Source: Gammaproteobacteria bacterium (GTDB lineage: Bacteria; Pseudomonadota; Gammaproteobacteria; UBA6429; Thiohalophilaceae). From it: a DNA stretch of 5,669 nt. Positions within the stretch are counted from its first letter, which is position 1; each line of letters opens with the position of its first letter. Shown here in pieces: positions 5,184 to 5,669 of the stretch. The notes beneath the pieces were generated by a model, which had not been told where the DNA came from, did no database searches, and saw only the letters and a program-made list of their open reading frames with translations. Position numbers and translations under genes: made by a program. The stretch covers positions 1 to 5,669 of the forward strand of contig JAHEDA010000167.1 in the NCBI GenBank assembly GCA_024641445.1, written 5' to 3'.

Positions 5184-5669
5184 ATGCGTCACTACACCAC
5201 CTTCCGCCAGCTCGAGATCTTTGAGGCCATTGCTCGCCTGGGTAGCTTTACCCGTGCGGGCGAGGAGCTGCACCTGACCCAGCCAACCATCTCCATGCAG
5301 ATGAAAAAACTCACGGACATCGTCGGGATCCCCCTGCTGGAGATGATCGGCAAGAAGGTCCAGCTCACTGACGCCGGGCGTGAGCTGGCGCAGGCCAGCC
5401 GTGAGGTCTTTGGCACCCTCGACCGTTTCACCATGTCCATGAACGAGCGACAGGGTATGAAGAAGGGGCGGCTCAAACTAATGGCCATCACCACCGCCTC
5501 CTATTTTGTGCCGCGCCTGCTCGGTGAGTTCAGCAAGCGCTATCCGGGGATTGATGTCTCGCTCAAGGTCACCAACCGCGAGCAGGTACTGGCCAGCATG
5601 GCCGACAATCTCGACGACCTGTACATCCTCGGTCAGCCACCGGAGGAGATCGACGTCACGGCTCAGCCC
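5184..5669 (+). CDS. cbbR: CbbR, LysR-type activator of the RuBisCO operon (N-terminal part, cut by window edge)
   Basis: The plus-strand frame is open from the ATG at 5184 to the right edge, 162 codons. It begins MRHYTTFRQLEIFEAIARLG, the usual opening of CbbR proteins, followed by a winged helix-turn-helix with recognition part SFTRAGEELHLTQPTISMQM (21-40) and the LTDAGREL block (61-68). A linker helix runs to about residue 90, and the effector-binding domain starts with GRLKLMAITTASYFVPRLL (95-113), ending in the first half of its alpha/beta fold. Family length is about 300-320, so roughly half is present. CbbR proteins activate cbb operons in response to metabolites such as RuBP, phosphoenolpyruvate or NADPH depending on species. 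Divergence from cbbL and the operator-like palindrome between them support this identity over another LysR regulator. No Shine-Dalgarno is visible before the ATG. Confidence 0.95.
   Translation, partial: MRHYTTFRQLEIFEAIARLGSFTRAGEELHLTQPTISMQMKKLTDIVGIPLLEMIGKKVQLTDAGRELAQASREVFGTLDRFTMSMNERQGMKKGRLKLMAITTASYFVPRLLGEFSKRYPGIDVSLKVTNREQVLASMADNLDDLYILGQPPEEIDVTAQP

Noticed and set aside
5192..5494. Minus-strand frame of 100 codons over cbbR
   Set aside because: Antisense to the helix-turn-helix and linker of cbbR, Ser/Arg-rich, no support.
1..5669. Carboxysome genes, CRISPR arrays, tRNA or rRNA genes, insertion sequences
   Set aside because: No csoS-type reading frame, repeat-spacer array, RNA gene signature or transposase is visible in the window.

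Overview
The window carries a Form IA RuBisCO operon on the minus strand and a divergently transcribed cbbR on the plus strand. It points to an autotrophic proteobacterium fixing CO2 by the Calvin-Benson-Bassham cycle. A gammaproteobacterial (or beta) sulfur-, hydrogen- or nitrogen-oxidising lineage is my best guess, from the Form IA large subunit, the cbbLS-cbbQ-cbbO order and moderately high G+C. The genus cannot be fixed from the sequence alone.

Layout in the direction of transcription, right to left: cbbL (5044-3623), a 117-base gap with a strong stem-loop, cbbS (3505-3149), an intrinsic terminator (about 3126-3093), a small unnamed gene of 103 codons (3040-2729), cbbQ (2684-1872, possibly from 2699), a class I SAM-dependent methyltransferase gene of 197 codons (1801-1208), and the first 384 codons of cbbO (1153 to the left edge). 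cbbR starts at 5184 and runs off the right edge after 162 codons. The 139 bases between cbbL and cbbR hold a 16-bp perfect palindrome, helically phased TNA triplets of the CbbR/LysR type, and a 10-bp palindrome in the cbbL leader. cbbO and cbbR are both cut by the window edges.

How the parts fit together: CbbL and CbbS form the L8S8 carboxylase. CbbQ (a MoxR-type AAA+ ATPase) and CbbO (a VWA-domain adaptor) form the RuBisCO activase that removes inhibitory sugar phosphates from the active site. CbbR senses metabolic state and switches on the operon. No carboxysome gene is visible, so this looks like the non-carboxysomal cbbLSQO arrangement. The terminator after cbbS would let the cell make far more RuBisCO than activase from one promoter.

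Two genes do not belong to the textbook set: the 103-residue acidic protein between cbbS and cbbQ, and the methyltransferase between cbbQ and cbbO. The methyltransferase has an intact SAM-binding motif but an unusual NIPA in place of the usual NPP[FY]. Its position between two subunits of the activase makes it the best candidate here for an undescribed RuBisCO-associated function.
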